A model generated the notes under the pieces. It saw only the letters and a program-made list of their open reading frames with translations, searched no databases and was not told the origin of the DNA. From NCBI RefSeq assembly GCF_000499845.2, contig NC_023749.2, positions 26,831,621 to 26,895,620 on the forward strand: a stretch of 64,000 bases of DNA. Direction: 5' to 3'. Source of the stretch: Phaseolus vulgaris. Taxonomy: Eukaryota > Streptophyta > Magnoliopsida > Fabales > Fabaceae. Made by a program: the position numbers and the translations under genes. Positions 32,401-42,642 of this stretch are shown here, one piece after another (the stretch's first letter is position 1; each line of letters begins with the position of its first letter).

Positions 32401-34860
32401 GCGCAGCAATCGTGGCAATGAGGAGTCCAACGACGGTGAAGGAGGTACAACAACTCACCGGTCGGCTGGTAGCGTTATCCCAGTTTATGTCCGCTGGAGG
32501 GGAGAAAGGTCATCTGTATTTCCAGTGTCTTAAGCGCAGCAACAGATTCCTTTGGACACAGGAGTGCGAGGAGGCCTTCATCAAGTTGAAGGAGTACCTG
32601 GCAAGCCCACCGGTCTTGCATAAACCACAGGTGGGCACCCCTCTTCGTCTATACTTTGTTGTGACAGAGAGAGCAGTCAGTTTAGTCTTGGTGCAAGAGC
32701 AAGATCAGGTCCAGAGGCTTGTGTACTTTGTGAGTAAGGTACCCTGAAACAAGGTACCAAGCCCTCGAGAAGGCTGCCCTGACGGTGGTATTTTCAGCAA
32801 GAAGACTCAGACATTATTTCTACAGCTTCACAGTAGTGGTCATGACAGATCTGCCCATCCAAAAGGTGCTAAAAAAACCAGATGTAGCGGGAAGGATGGT
32901 CAAGTGGGCGGTGGAATTGTCTGAGTTCGACATTCAGTACGAGCCCCGAGGACCGATAAAGGGGCAGGTGTTCGCCGACTTTGTGGTCGAGCTGTCGTCG
33001 GTCGCGACACCTTCGGAAGGGCTAGACTTCCGATGGGTATTATCGGTGGATGGCTCTTCCAATCAGCAGGGAAGCGGCGCTGAGGTCATTTTGGAAGGCC
33101 CGAACGGAGTGCTGATCGAGCAGTCCCTCCGTTTTGCCTTCAAGGCTAGCAACAATCAGGCGGAGTATGAAGCCCTGATCGCAAGAATGTTGCTAGCAAG
33201 AGAAATGGGAGCAAGAAGTCTGGTTGCTAAGAGTGACTCTTTGCTAGTCACCGGGCAAGTTACAGGGGAGTTCCAGGCGAAAGATCCCCAGATGGCAGCT
33301 TACCTAGAGTACGTACAGCTCCTGAAGACGTCCTTCACCGAGTTTGAACTGGTTCATGTGCCGAGAGAGCAAAATGCCAGAGCAGACCTTCTTGCCAAGC
33401 TGGCCAGCTCAGGCAAGGGGGGAAAGCAGAGGACCGTCATTCAGGAGACCTTGAAGGTACTGCGAGCGTTCGTGTCGGACAACCAGGTACTTCAAGTGTA
33501 CAAATCGATGGAGCGTCTGGCGATCGGTCATCGTTCACTGACTCAAGAGACGTTGAAAGCGCCAAGGGTTAGAGCGCGACCGACAAAGACCGATGAGGTG
33601 ATGGAAGTCTGCACTATTAGGGAGCCCGACACGTGGATAACACCGTACCAGTTGTATTTAGAAGATGGTGTACTCCCACTGGACCCGGCCTAGGCAAAAA
33701 GAATAAAGCGGAGCTCGAGTAAGTTTACTTTGATTGATGGAAACCTGTTTAGATTTGGGTTTTCTCATCCTGTGCAGATCTGCGTGTATGGCGAGCAATG
33801 CACTAGGCTTATGTCAGAGCTACACGAGGGGGTGTGCGGAAGTCATGTGGGCGGTCGCGCTTTGGCAAGTAGGATCCTCCGCGCAGGGTACTACTGGCCA
33901 ACGCTGAAGGAAGACTGCGTGAGGTATGCTCAACGTTGCAAACAGTGTCAACTTCACGCAGATTGGCATAAGGCACCCCCCGAGGAGTTGAAGTCCATCC
34001 ATAGCCCATGGCCATTTCACACATGGGGAATCGACATCCTGGGACCTTTTCCCCTGGCGATAAGGCAGATGAAGTTCCTCATCGTGGCCATCGAGTATTT
34101 CACCAAGTGGGTGGAGGCAGAACCAGTCGCGCACATCACCGCACAGAAAGTCGAACACTTTGTCTGGAAGAACATCGTCTGTCGTTTTGGAGTACCCAAG
34201 AGGCTGGTCTCCGACAATGGTACCCAGTTCACAAGTCATCAGCCAAGGAAGATGTGCGAGGAGTTAAAGATACAACAGGTTTTCGCCTCGGTGGAACACC
34301 GACAAACCAATGGGCAGGTGGAGTCAGCCAACCGAGTACTGCTCAGGGGGCTGAAACGAAGACTAGAGAAAGCTAAAGGAAAATGGGCAGAGGAGGTCCC
34401 CAGAATCGTATGGTCCTACCATACCACTCCACAGTCCAGCACCCATGAGACACCCTTTAGCCTTGTCTACGGGGCGGATGCCATGATTCCCGTGGAGATA
34501 CAGGAGAGCTCCCCCAGGTTTTTGAATTTCATTGCCGAAGAATCCAATGAAGAGCGAAAGGTGAATCTCGACCTACTGGACGAAGTGCGAGAATAAGCCA
34601 GAGTTAGTGCTGAAGCCATCAAGAGAAGAGTAGAACGGAGGCACAACTCCAAGGTGAGGCTCAGGCGCTTCCAGGAAGGTGATCTGGTGATGAGAAAGGC
34701 GCATCAGAATGAGATGGAAAACAAGCTGTCTCCAAAGTGGACAGGCCCATACAGGGTGGTTGAGGCATTGGAGAATGGAGCTTATCGGCTGGAGACTCTG
34801 GAAGGAGGAGCAATCCCCAGGACGTGGAACGCCACCCACTTGAAATTTTATTTCAGTTAA
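29469..34860 (+). pseudogene. gag-pol: Tat gag-pol of E, five lesions
   Basis: This is the polyprotein of E in one ancestral frame. Gag starts at 29469 (MRRTRQTSPEPS) with a coiled N-terminus and the core HLTAFHTQMMLSGGSD. The protease shows VLVDQGSSADVMF near 30960. RT has YVDDMVV (32213-32233) and is followed by RNase H. A second, archaeal-type RNase H starts at about 33037 (WVLSVDGSSNQQG, NNQAEYEAL, AKSDSLLVTGQ). Integrase has WGIDILGPFP, SDNGTQF and GQVESANR. Lesions are TAA 29703-29705, TAG 31017-31019, an 8-bp loss near 32740 that shifts the frame after FVSKV, TAG 33691-33693 and TAA 34594-34596. The three in-frame stops after gag replace what are Glu codons in G or its relatives. The dual RNase H places E in the Tat lineage. 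Confidence 0.92.
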
Positions 34861-34931
34861 GTTGTAAAGTAGTTGCGTTCTCGCGCTAAAGACACACTCA
34901 GTGTATATACTGAAAACAGTTGAACAGATAA

Positions 34932-34984
34932 GGGGGCACTCTTTTCCCTAAGGAGGGTTTTTAACGAGGCCAACCAATGAAAAG
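34932..34984 (+). other. Conserved post-pol block (E)
   Basis: GGGGGCACTC, a T run, CCCT-AAGG-AGGG, TTTTTAACGAGGCCAACCAA. It is homologous to the blocks after pol in D, G and H2; here AATAAA has become AATGAAA. Confidence 0.6.
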
Positions 34985-35021
34985 ATTATCAGCATATCAA
35001 GTGTGCGAAAGTTTTCAAGTT

Positions 35022-35290
35022 AAAATCCTCCTCGCCCCAGGCGCGAGTGCAGGTGATCGGTTAGGCCTTATTCGCCCTAGGTGGGAATATGGGCGCTAAT
35101 CTATGTCCTCCTCACCCCAGGTGTGAGTGCAGGCGACTAGGGTTCGAAAGGCCAGGGGTGCTAGTAAGACCAAGAGAGGGAGAGGAAGGATTTTGACAAA
35201 CGTCCTTACCCACTTGGCATATACCAATATTGGCCCAGTAAAGCCCTTAGTTTAAACCCTTCTCACCCCAGGAGTGAGGAAGGGAATGAA
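35022..35290 (+). other. Hairpin series with covarying stems (E spacer)
   Basis: Three units have the form TCCTC-stem-loop-stem-TGCAGG: CTCGC/GCGAG (35031-35035, 35043-35047), CTCAC/GTGAG (35111-35115, 35123-35127) and CTCAC/GTGAG (35262-35266, 35274-35278). The third also has outer CCCTT/AAGGG arms with one bulged G. Confidence 0.65.
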
Positions 35291-35826
35291 CGACCCGATC
35301 CGCTCAAGGTTGATGACCTTGGGGAAGATAAGAGGGGTTATCGAGAAACACTCTTCTTCCCCTAAACAAGGCATCACTTCTGACGATCGATGTCAAAGTC
35401 CTCTATGCACTTAGCGCTAGAGCGACAAAGAAGCAAGGTGAAGACCGAAGAACGATGACTGATGAGTTGTCGGTGGATGCTAGTGCGTAGCGCCTTGCCG
35501 GAAGAAGCTTTTCCAAACAAGTTCTTACACAACAAGTCGAAGCAGTCAGACTATGCCTAGTCAGTCGTCTAGCACGAAGCTATGCATAAGAACTGATAAA
35601 GACAAAGCTAAGGGAGTAGTTAGTCGTGATCAAGGTAGAGGCCAAGATCAAAGAGCACAAATCGTGCTAAACCTAAGCTAGCTAACAGTTAGTCGTGTGC
35701 AAAAAGAATGATGAAGCTTAAGAAGGTACGAGAGAAGAAGCATATAGCTGAAACGAGTATGTATTCACACCAAGGTTTATATACAAGTTTCAAATACACA
35801 GAAATATGAAATTACAAGAGGAAAAC
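35291..35826 (+). other. E spacer, remainder
   Basis: This noncoding stretch between the hairpin series and the antisense gene contains no further clear repeat and no conserved frame. Confidence 0.6.
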
Positions 35827-37191
35827 TTAAGAAGGAGGAATGAGCTTTCCATCTACCACTTCGTGGTAAATGCTGAACTGTGACTGGTCCACGTCAGGAA
35901 GAACGCAACGAATCTGCTCGAATGCCAACTCGAACCCATCAGCAAGGGCGTCAGCACCCACGTTCATAAGTTCGGCATTGTCAGCTTCGAGCTTTTGCTT
36001 TGAACTCTCCAAGGCGTTCTTCTCAATGGTGAGGGAAGCAATGGAAGAGACAGCTTCTCCCAGTTTGCCCTCTGCTTCGGCAAGCTCAACCTTCATCGCA
36101 GAAAGCTCGTCCACTGCCTTCTCAAGTTTCCTCCCCCTTCAGTGGCCTCCTCCTTGGTGGACTTGAGATCCTCCGTTAGTTGTGAGCTCAGTTGGCGTAG
36201 GGAGGAAGTCTCAGCCTCCAAGTTGATCACCTTGCTCCTCAGCTCCACCACTTCGTTGTCTAGAGCGTTGACAGCTTGCCCCATCAAGATCTCAGTCTTG
36301 ATGGTCTCTTGGACCTGAGATAGGTACTCTTTCCTGGACTTTTCCACCATGTCCCTCATCAGATCTACGGACCCTTGGGCAGCCTCAAAGTCACTTTGCA
36401 GTGACTCCTTGTCGTGCTCAAGCTCCTTGATCCTCTTCTCCAGGACTAGTTGCTTGCGGTGTTGGGTGGAAAACTTTAGGGAAAGCACTATCTGCTTGGC
36501 CAAGTGCATATCACCTCCTGCCCACTCCACTCGAGAAGCTCACGACTGCGTATGAAGTGTCAAACCAGGGCAATGACCCGACTGAAATTCTCATTGCTGG
36601 CGCCAGAGCTGCTTGGCTGCGAGCTGGCCTCACCACCTTCAGCAACAGCAGCAGAGGTTGGCGGTGGTGGTGATGCTGGAAGTCTTGAGAGACCCCCTGA
36701 ATGGGCAAAATCACCCCCAGCAGGTGGAGTGAGTTGACCAATAGCTTGGCCCGCTGGGGGTGGAGGTGGAAGTGATACTGGAGATAGAGGTTGAGTCGTC
36801 GGAGATGGTAGGCGCTGAGGGGAGGGAGAGACAGTTGGTGTTGAGGCAGGGGGTGAACCCTCCTCGATCTCTACCACTTCAATTTCCTCAGGCCTAAGAG
36901 AAGAAGCCCCCCCAACCTCTTGATTTTTCCTCTTGCGATGTATGAGGGGAGAGCCAGAACTCTCCTCCTCAGTTGAGGGGGTAGGCTCAGCAGCGACCGC
37001 CACAGTGGTGGGAAAGGCCTTTACTAGCCTTCTTCTTTTCCTCTCTGGCTCGGGGCCTTCAGCTGGCGCGACCGAGAGAGGGGAGGCTGCGATGGGCTCG
37101 GTGGTGGAGGAGGAAGAACCAGTCCCCTTGGCTCCCCTGGTCCGGGCAAGCTCCAGCAAGGCCCTCCTCCTATCTTTCCCTGAAGTCATAT
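35827..37191 (-). pseudogene. aORF2 of E: antisense coiled-coil protein, frameshifted
   Basis: Exon 2 of the E antisense gene starts after the acceptor TTAATGTAG at 37192 and reads DMTSGKDRRRALLELARTRG. A Pro/Ser-rich region follows with KRKRR-type basic patches (PERKRRRL, HRKRKNQE) and the hydrophobic-acidic motif EEIEVVEIEEGS. The downstream part is a long coiled coil and ends in EVVDGKLIPPS. A TGG-to-TGA change at about 36560 and two frameshifts, near 36530 and in the GGGGGAGG run near 36130, break the gene into three frames. All pieces keep the order of the intact copies in G and H1. The C-terminal signature is kept although the gene is dead, which dates the lesions as recent. Confidence 0.75.
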
Positions 37192-37308
37192 CTACATTAA
37201 GGGTAAAAAGAAGAGTTAGATGGCATAGTTATGCAAGTGGATAAAATGTTATGCAAGTATGCATGAGAGTGTGCAAGTGTTCTAAAGGGTGCAAGAAGAA
37301 GAGCCTAC
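37192..37308 (-). other. Predicted intron of the E antisense gene
   Basis: Donor ACATAG|GTAGGC at 37308 and acceptor TTAATGTAG at 37192, 117 nt. Joining gives Tyr-Ile-Asp-Met in phase 1, as in G. Confidence 0.7.
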
Positions 37309-38146
37309 CTATGTACTTCTTCAGAGACACCACATCAAACTCGTGTTTGATGAGAAGAGCCGAGTTATACTTTGCCCCTAGGAGCAACCTACACAGCTCG
37401 CGCTCGTAGGGGGCCATGGCTTCAAGACCCCGGGGTTTCTTGAACTCGACTCCAGGAACCCAGTAAAGGGGAAACCCCTCGAGCAGCGTTGGACTTTGCT
37501 GAGTAGCAGAGATCATGTAGAACCTGCCTTTCCAATCTTTAAACGATTGCTGGTACAGGCCCAAGAACACTCGTCCAGCAACTCCATTCAGGCTGACCCA
37601 AGACCTATCCCCAGGGTTCTTCGCCTCGAAGAAATGCAGGAAGACGTCTACTGAGGCGTTATGCCCAAAGTAGTTGCAGAGGATCTCGAATGACCGTATG
37701 AAAGCCCAGGCATTCGGGTGAAGTTGGCAAGGGGCTACGTTCAGCTCCATCATCAATTCCTTCTCAAAGAAGGTGAAAGGCAAGCGCAGCTTCAACCTTT
37801 TGAAGATGGTGGAGTATATGAAGGTTAAGGGCAACCCATTGGTAGCCCTGTCGTCCACACAGATTGGCATCCCTCGAGGGGGAATGCGTATACGAACGTT
37901 GAAGTCGTTCTCCCTGTCGATGGCGCAGGAAGGCTCATCAGGGTCGTTGCTCAGAAGGGTCTTGAGATGGTTTTTAGGTATTTGAGTGCAGGTTTCGGCC
38001 AACAATGTCAGGGAAGCCCAGTCGTAGACCCTGGCGTAGTCCTGATAGGGAGCTGCATCAGGAGGAGGTGACGCTGGTGCACTCGCTGAAGGCTGTGCAC
38101 CATAGGAGGAGGCAACGAGGCGAGCAGTTTGCTTCAAACGAGCCAT
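37309..38146 (-). CDS. aORF1 of E: antisense gypsy-type transposon protein
   Basis: Exon 1 of the antisense gene, about 280 codons. I choose the ATG at 38146 (MARLKQTARLV) because D and G start MAR(T/S)K; 76 in-frame codons upstream are unconserved. The domain is the same as in D: VYDWASLTLLAE, PICVDDRATNGLPL, LMMELNVAPCQLHPNAWAF, SVDVFLHFFEAKNPGDRSW, GLYQQSFKDWKGRFY and LLEGFPLYWV, ending LKKYI at the donor. The frame is intact in spite of five lesions in gag-pol of the same element. It would be transcribed from the region 38147-38737 toward pol. Its biochemical role is unknown. Confidence 0.8.
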
Positions 38147-38737
38147 TGCGAGGTAACTGCAATGGAGGAAAGCAAAGGTCAGATGAATGGAAGAAGAGGG
38201 AATGATGAATGGTTCGGTGAAAAACAGAGGAAGGGAAGAAGAAAGAAGGTCCAGGCGAAGAAGAGGAAGAGGGAGAAGTAGAAAGTGAAGTGAGAAACGC
38301 AAAAACCCTAGCGCGGGTTGAGAAGAAGAAAAACAGACAAGATGAATACATGGTAGAGAAAGAGATGAATGCAATCAGTGAAAAGAACCTAAATGGACCA
38401 AGGAAGAAGAAAAGTCATACCTTTAGATGATCGCAGAAGGTCTTGAGGTAGAAAGCTCGAAGAAAGTTGGGCGCGCAGAGAGGAGATTTGAAGCGTCTGA
38501 GAATTGGAGTGTTGAAGAAGATGATGAAACAGTGAAAGCGCGTGTCTATTTGAATAAGGGAAGCGTTAGCGACACTCCACGCTGGCCGTTGTGCGCCCAC
38601 GTGTCGCGAGATTAAGGGGGGAAGTCATAATATCAAAGGGCAACACGTGAGGTGGCACGTGATATGGCCCCACTTGCCACGTGGACCGAGAGCGCGACCA
38701 CTTAGTCTCTTCGCTGAGAACGAGTTCACAACTCGAG
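38147..38737 (-). promoter_or_regulatory. Upstream region of the E antisense gene
   Basis: This noncoding stretch between aORF1 and the purine tract carries four CACGTG boxes (38598, 38644, 38656 and 38678). Such G-boxes are bound by plant bZIP and bHLH factors. The position suggests the antisense promoter; no experimental start is known. Confidence 0.5.
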
Positions 38738-38750
38738 ACTAGGGGGCTTG
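38738..38750 (+). other. E polypurine tract
   Basis: ACTAGGGGGCTTG directly abuts the 3' LTR, matching ACTGGGGGGCTTG in G and H1. Confidence 0.8.
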
Positions 38751-39812
38751 TGATCTGGTCGGTCATCGGTAGTCGATGACATCAGCAAAAGATAACCACG
38801 CGGACCACCCGCAGGGCGACACGTGGATCAGGTGGCAGAGAAATCAGGGAGGAGATCACCCGGTATGGTGATCGGTGGTCAGTAATCGAGTGGCCACCGA
38901 CAGATCAGTTCCAAGATAAACACCCGGGGGGAGAACGCGAGAAGCAATAGAGCACCGATCAGTCATCGGGTGCATGGTCATCGGGGTTTCGTGTTACACG
39001 CAGTTAAACTGAGACTGAGATTCCCAGCGAGAGCGTTACGCATGGACCTCGCATGATCATATCTCAGAGAAAGAAGAGCTCCTCGCTGGTATAATCGTGC
39101 ACGAGAGTGGCCTGAGGGAGTTAGTAAACCAGTCAGCGGTTGGTGACTCTCTCAACCCATTATGTGCATGGCATCGTGAAGGGAAAATCGTGTATGCAGA
39201 GAGCAATGCTTGGTGAGTGTGCCTAGTCCAGCCACACCTGGCATTCTCCTGGGAATGAGCGATTCACCCTGATGGAAGAAACGCGCTAAGTTACTCCGCA
39301 AGGGAATAACTTAGGCGCACAAAGAGATGCGCTAGAGCCCTTCAGGTAGTGGTACGTGTACGGTTGGATGTGAGTTGCATGCCTCCACGTGTCACCATCT
39401 GGCAGCGGCGCGACCAAGACAAAGGTACACTCCGCGTCGTGAAAGGTACACACAGAAAACACAGACACCCACATCTTTACTGATTGTGGTACGTTTTCGC
39501 AAAAAAGCATAACAGAATTCTGACGCACGCACAGAAGAGCATAAAGGAATTCTGTTAGGCACAGACACAGAGAGAATAAAAAGAGAATCAGAGAGAGATT
39601 CAATTACACATTGTTTTGTTGGTGATTTCTGTGACCTAACTTCAGCGTCGGAGTGCAAACGGCCGCTAGAGGCGCCGTCTGTGTGTTTTGCAGGTTGCAT
39701 TTGAAGTTCCCGGAGAAGGTTCCAAGAGCATTATTGCAGATAGCACAGTTGCATAGGCGGGATAAGGAAGCCACAAGGCAATTCCTCCTCGCTTGAGTTG
39801 GCGACAGGATCA
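38751..39812 (+). repeat. E 3' LTR
   Basis: 1062 bp, with the same ends and length as the 5' LTR and 21 substitutions by eye, mostly transitions. Confidence 0.95.
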
Positions 39813-40068
39813 GAAGGGATATAACGTTAACTTGGAAGCACAAAACGATGCTCGCCCTCAGCCGTTGGATCGTGCCACGTGTCGGAGGATTAAAGCGCAA
39901 CTTAAGCTGACACATCTTCAGCGCAGAAAACATCGCGTCAGACTCTCAGAGAGTATCAAGTCAACTGCTCAAAGGGAATGTCACGTCAGTAAGAGTGCCA
40001 CGTGGATGATGGGGCGAGGCCTTAGTCTTTTTGCTGAAACAAGTGCCAACTCAAGACTGAGGGGCATG
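39813..40068 (+). other. D tail between E and the D 3' LTR
   Basis: D sequence resumes with the GAAGG duplication. It holds two CACGTG boxes (39876-39881 and 39999-40004) and a weak purine tract (ACTGAGGGGCATG) before the LTR. It is the distal part of the D antisense upstream region. Confidence 0.7.
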
Positions 40069-40676
40069 TGTACCGTCCCGTCCCCAGGCGTTGACCAAAG
40101 GTCAAAGTCAACACATGGTGGGACCCCTCAAGGGACCCAAGAAAGAAAGTCAACAGATTGACCGCTTGAGGCATCGCCAATAGGAGGCGTTGCCTCGCTG
40201 AGGCGTCGCCAAGTTAAGGCGTCGCCAAGCAAAGACGTCGACGGGTTAAGGCGTCGCCAAGATAAAGCATCGCCAAGCTAAGACATCGTAAGGGGGCCTC
40301 GGGCCTCGACAGTTCAGGACAGTAACAAAGAGAAGAGAAAGGTGGCTTCAAGGCCATGAGTTCTAGTACCAGTAGGGGGTAACCTGACTCGTGAAGTACC
40401 CACGCCACCGCTGGGAGACCCTGGGACAGATACGACCCATGAGAGGGCCACGCCCAGGGAGAACCACGTGCATGGTACGAGAGAAAGGTAGATACTCTCC
40501 CAAGGTGAGTGACTAGAAGCAAGGGGTCATGACTTGATCGTCGGAGTGCAAACGGCCGCGAGGGCGGCCCTTTGTTCACTTCTTTTCAGGTACTCATAGA
40601 CGGAGCGTAACGAAGGTGCCCTAGCTCGTGAGGACAAGCCACGCATAAAGACAATCCTGGTCAACCGGCGGGAACA
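40069..40676 (+). repeat. D 3' LTR, internally deleted
   Basis: TGTACCGTCC to GGGAACA, 608 bp. It matches both ends of the H-type LTRs (1199-1211 bp) but lacks the middle. It carries several GGCGTCGCC-type dyads (40165-40290). Confidence 0.85.
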
Positions 40677-40960
40677 ATACATGCTAAAGTCTATTTGTGA
40701 AGACAAATAGGGGGAGAATTAATTGGTTCTTGTATATCTTTATCTAATATTGTATAATCTGTTAAAATCTCTTATATGAAAATGTTTTTTGCTGCTGCTG
40801 ATAGAAACAACCTATTATTTATGCTTAGAATATGTAAAAATATAACTTGCTGCTGTAAGAAGCATTGGGTAGTATAAATGTTATTTTGCAGGTACTGCTT
40901 CAGATTTAATCAGAACAAACACAAGCACCAGGGATTTGTCTTCATCAAATAGGGGGAGAT
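40677..40960 (+). other. F internal 3' untranslated segment
   Basis: This AT-rich noncoding segment between D and the F LTR contains two purine tracts: AAATAGGGGGAGAA near 40709 and the one that abuts the LTR. Confidence 0.7.
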
Positions 40961-41422
40961 TGTTGAACCAAGTGATGTTTAAGCTTTGAAGAATCCAAAT
41001 CATTTGAAGGATGTTGAAGTCTCTGCTGTGCTTGATGTTGCTGTGCTGGTTTAGCTTAGTTCTGGGGTAGTTTAAATGTTGTAATCCACCCTTTGATTAA
41101 ATCTAAAGCATAACCATCTCAATCTTTGTGAAAGTAAGATGTTTTCAAACTAAGTTAAAACAACCGATTGTTTTGTCGAAACAGCCGATTGTTTATACTT
41201 AGGTGTTTTAAGAAAAAGATTGAAAACTGTTTTTAAAATGGTTGAACTGTTAAGTACCAAAACAATCGATTGATTGGAGGAAACAACCGATTGTTTGTTT
41301 TGGGACCATAACAGAAAAATTGTTTTCTCTTTGACTAAGCTTTAAATGTTTTAACTGCTTACACTCCAGTCATTAAATGCTTTGACCAATCTTTTAATGC
41401 AATTTAAGAGTTTGTTAAGATT
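40961..41422 (+). repeat. F 3' LTR, left part
   Basis: This starts TGTTGAACCAAG. It holds four copies of the near-palindrome AACAACCGATTGTT (41158, 41179, 41259 and 41281). The last five bases, AGATT, are the G target duplication. Confidence 0.8.
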
Positions 41423-42242
41423 TGTACCGTCCTGGTGGTCGGAAGTGATGACGTGGCACCAAGCTACAGTGTAGGCGTGTTGACAAGGCGCCAGGTTGGC
41501 AGAAGAGGAGGAAGTCGGGGGGCTCGTGAAGTCGCCAGTTATTAAGTTGGCGTGTTCCGACCTCCAGCATATCAGAACCGGCGATCACCCAGTTGAAGAT
41601 GAAGTCGCCAGATGTAAACTCAGGCGACCAAATGATTGGAGATCGCCAGAGCAAGCACATCGCCAGAGATAAAGGTGGTGCAGATTATGAAGGCGGCCGG
41701 CGAGACCACAGGGAAGGTGTACAGAGGCACCCTAACTCGCCAGTTCCAGTAGAGATTGCACTCCCAAGTTAGCTATGCACTGGGCAGTACCATGCATAAG
41801 TAACTTAGCCAAAAAGAGAGTCAGAAGCAGCGCCCAAGTCAAAAAGGCTCCAGATGATGGCACGTGTACGACTGGATGCGAGCCACGTGTCCCAGGTCTG
41901 TAACTGCCAGGAGAGAGAAAGTGACCAGGTATATAAGAGTTCTCAACGAACTTTCTGAGGTACGCACGTTCAGATTACACTCTTTACGCTTGCGAGTTCT
42001 AGAGCTTACTGTTAGAGAGAACATTGCACGGTTCCTTGAGATTTCTTGAGTGTTCTTGCTCTTAGTATTTGGTGGTTCGGTCACTGACTTGGGTGTTGGA
42101 GTGCGATCGGCCGCAGCGGCGCCGCTCTGTTCTTTTGCAGGTTCTTGAGGTGGATCTCGAAGAAGGACGGAGGTTTGAAGCGGTGCACACGTCGATCCTT
42201 TGACGAGGCAGTTTCCAGCGTTCTGGTCAACAGGCAGGATCA
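41423..42242 (+). repeat. G 5' LTR
   Basis: TGTACCGTCC to GGATCA, 820 bp. It has repeated TCGCCAG motifs in the upstream half and CACGTGT boxes near 41862 and 41885. Confidence 0.96.
41930..41937 (+). promoter_or_regulatory. LTR TATA box of G
   Basis: TATATAAG, conserved in T1, the solo LTR (24830) and the G 3' LTR (53161). Confidence 0.65.
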
Positions 42243-42263
42243 TCAGGCGCCCACCGTGGGGCC
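42243..42263 (+). other. G primer binding site
   Basis: TCAGGCGCCCACCGTGGGGC follows the LTR directly. The first TG of the tRNA-Lys-like site seen in E has changed to CA. Confidence 0.65.
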
Positions 42264-42642
42264 GTGTAAAACTTGCTCCCATCCACAGCTTGAGTTCTTG
42301 GAGGTTTCCGAAGTTTTCTGCGTGGTTGTGTGCTGGTGCAACCATCGTTCGCTGTTCGCTTGAGATTTGTTCAGTGAATTCGCGTTTTATACCGCTCGTT
42401 TGGGTTTTTGATCGGTGAAGTGAGGTTTTCCTGCTGTTTACGCGTGATTTGTTCGGTGGAGTTGAGTTCTTTCGCTCGTTTGGTTATCCGCGGGAACAAC
42501 GGTGGTTTCTGGTGGAGTTGCAGGTTTGTTTGAAGGTTTGTGGTGTTCTTGCGGAGTTTCGCGCAGTTTTCCCGATTGATCGTTGAATCGATCGCAGCTG
42601 AAGTAAGTGTTGTTCGCTGCATTCCGTGATTCGCCAAGTTTC
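42264..42642 (+). other. G leader
   Basis: This is untranslated sequence between the primer site and gag, homologous to 1562-1950. No conserved frame is present. Confidence 0.7.

Larger units (their letters stand above)
28311..39812 (+). mobile_element. E: complete Tat element
   Basis: This 11.5-kb element has 1062-bp LTRs at both ends and GAAGG duplications (28306-28310, 39813-39817). The order is LTR, primer site, gag-pol (29469-34860), post-pol block, repeat spacer, antisense genes on the minus strand (35827-38146), G-box region, purine tract and LTR. The two LTRs differ at 21 positions by my alignment with no gaps, so it is older than A and G. Gag-pol has five disabling lesions. Confidence 0.95.
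14363..40676 (+). mobile_element. D: Tat element, interrupted by C, A and E
   Basis: The visible D parts are the end of RNase H plus integrase (14363-15869), the repeat-rich spacer (15870-17140), the antisense genes (17141-18965 and 27594-27944), their upstream region (27945-28310 and 39818-40068) and the 3' LTR (40069-40676). A and E are later insertions proved by AATGT and GAAGG duplications. D lies within F, so atacat at 40677 should start with the target duplication ATACA. Pol is badly damaged, and the 3' LTR has lost about half its length compared with H1, so D is the oldest visible Tat copy here. Confidence 0.85.

Noticed and set aside
28311..39812. Idea that E carries an envelope-like gene between pol and LTR
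   Set aside because: The frames there are antisense, lack a signal peptide and transmembrane segments after the correct start is chosen, and belong to the aORF family.
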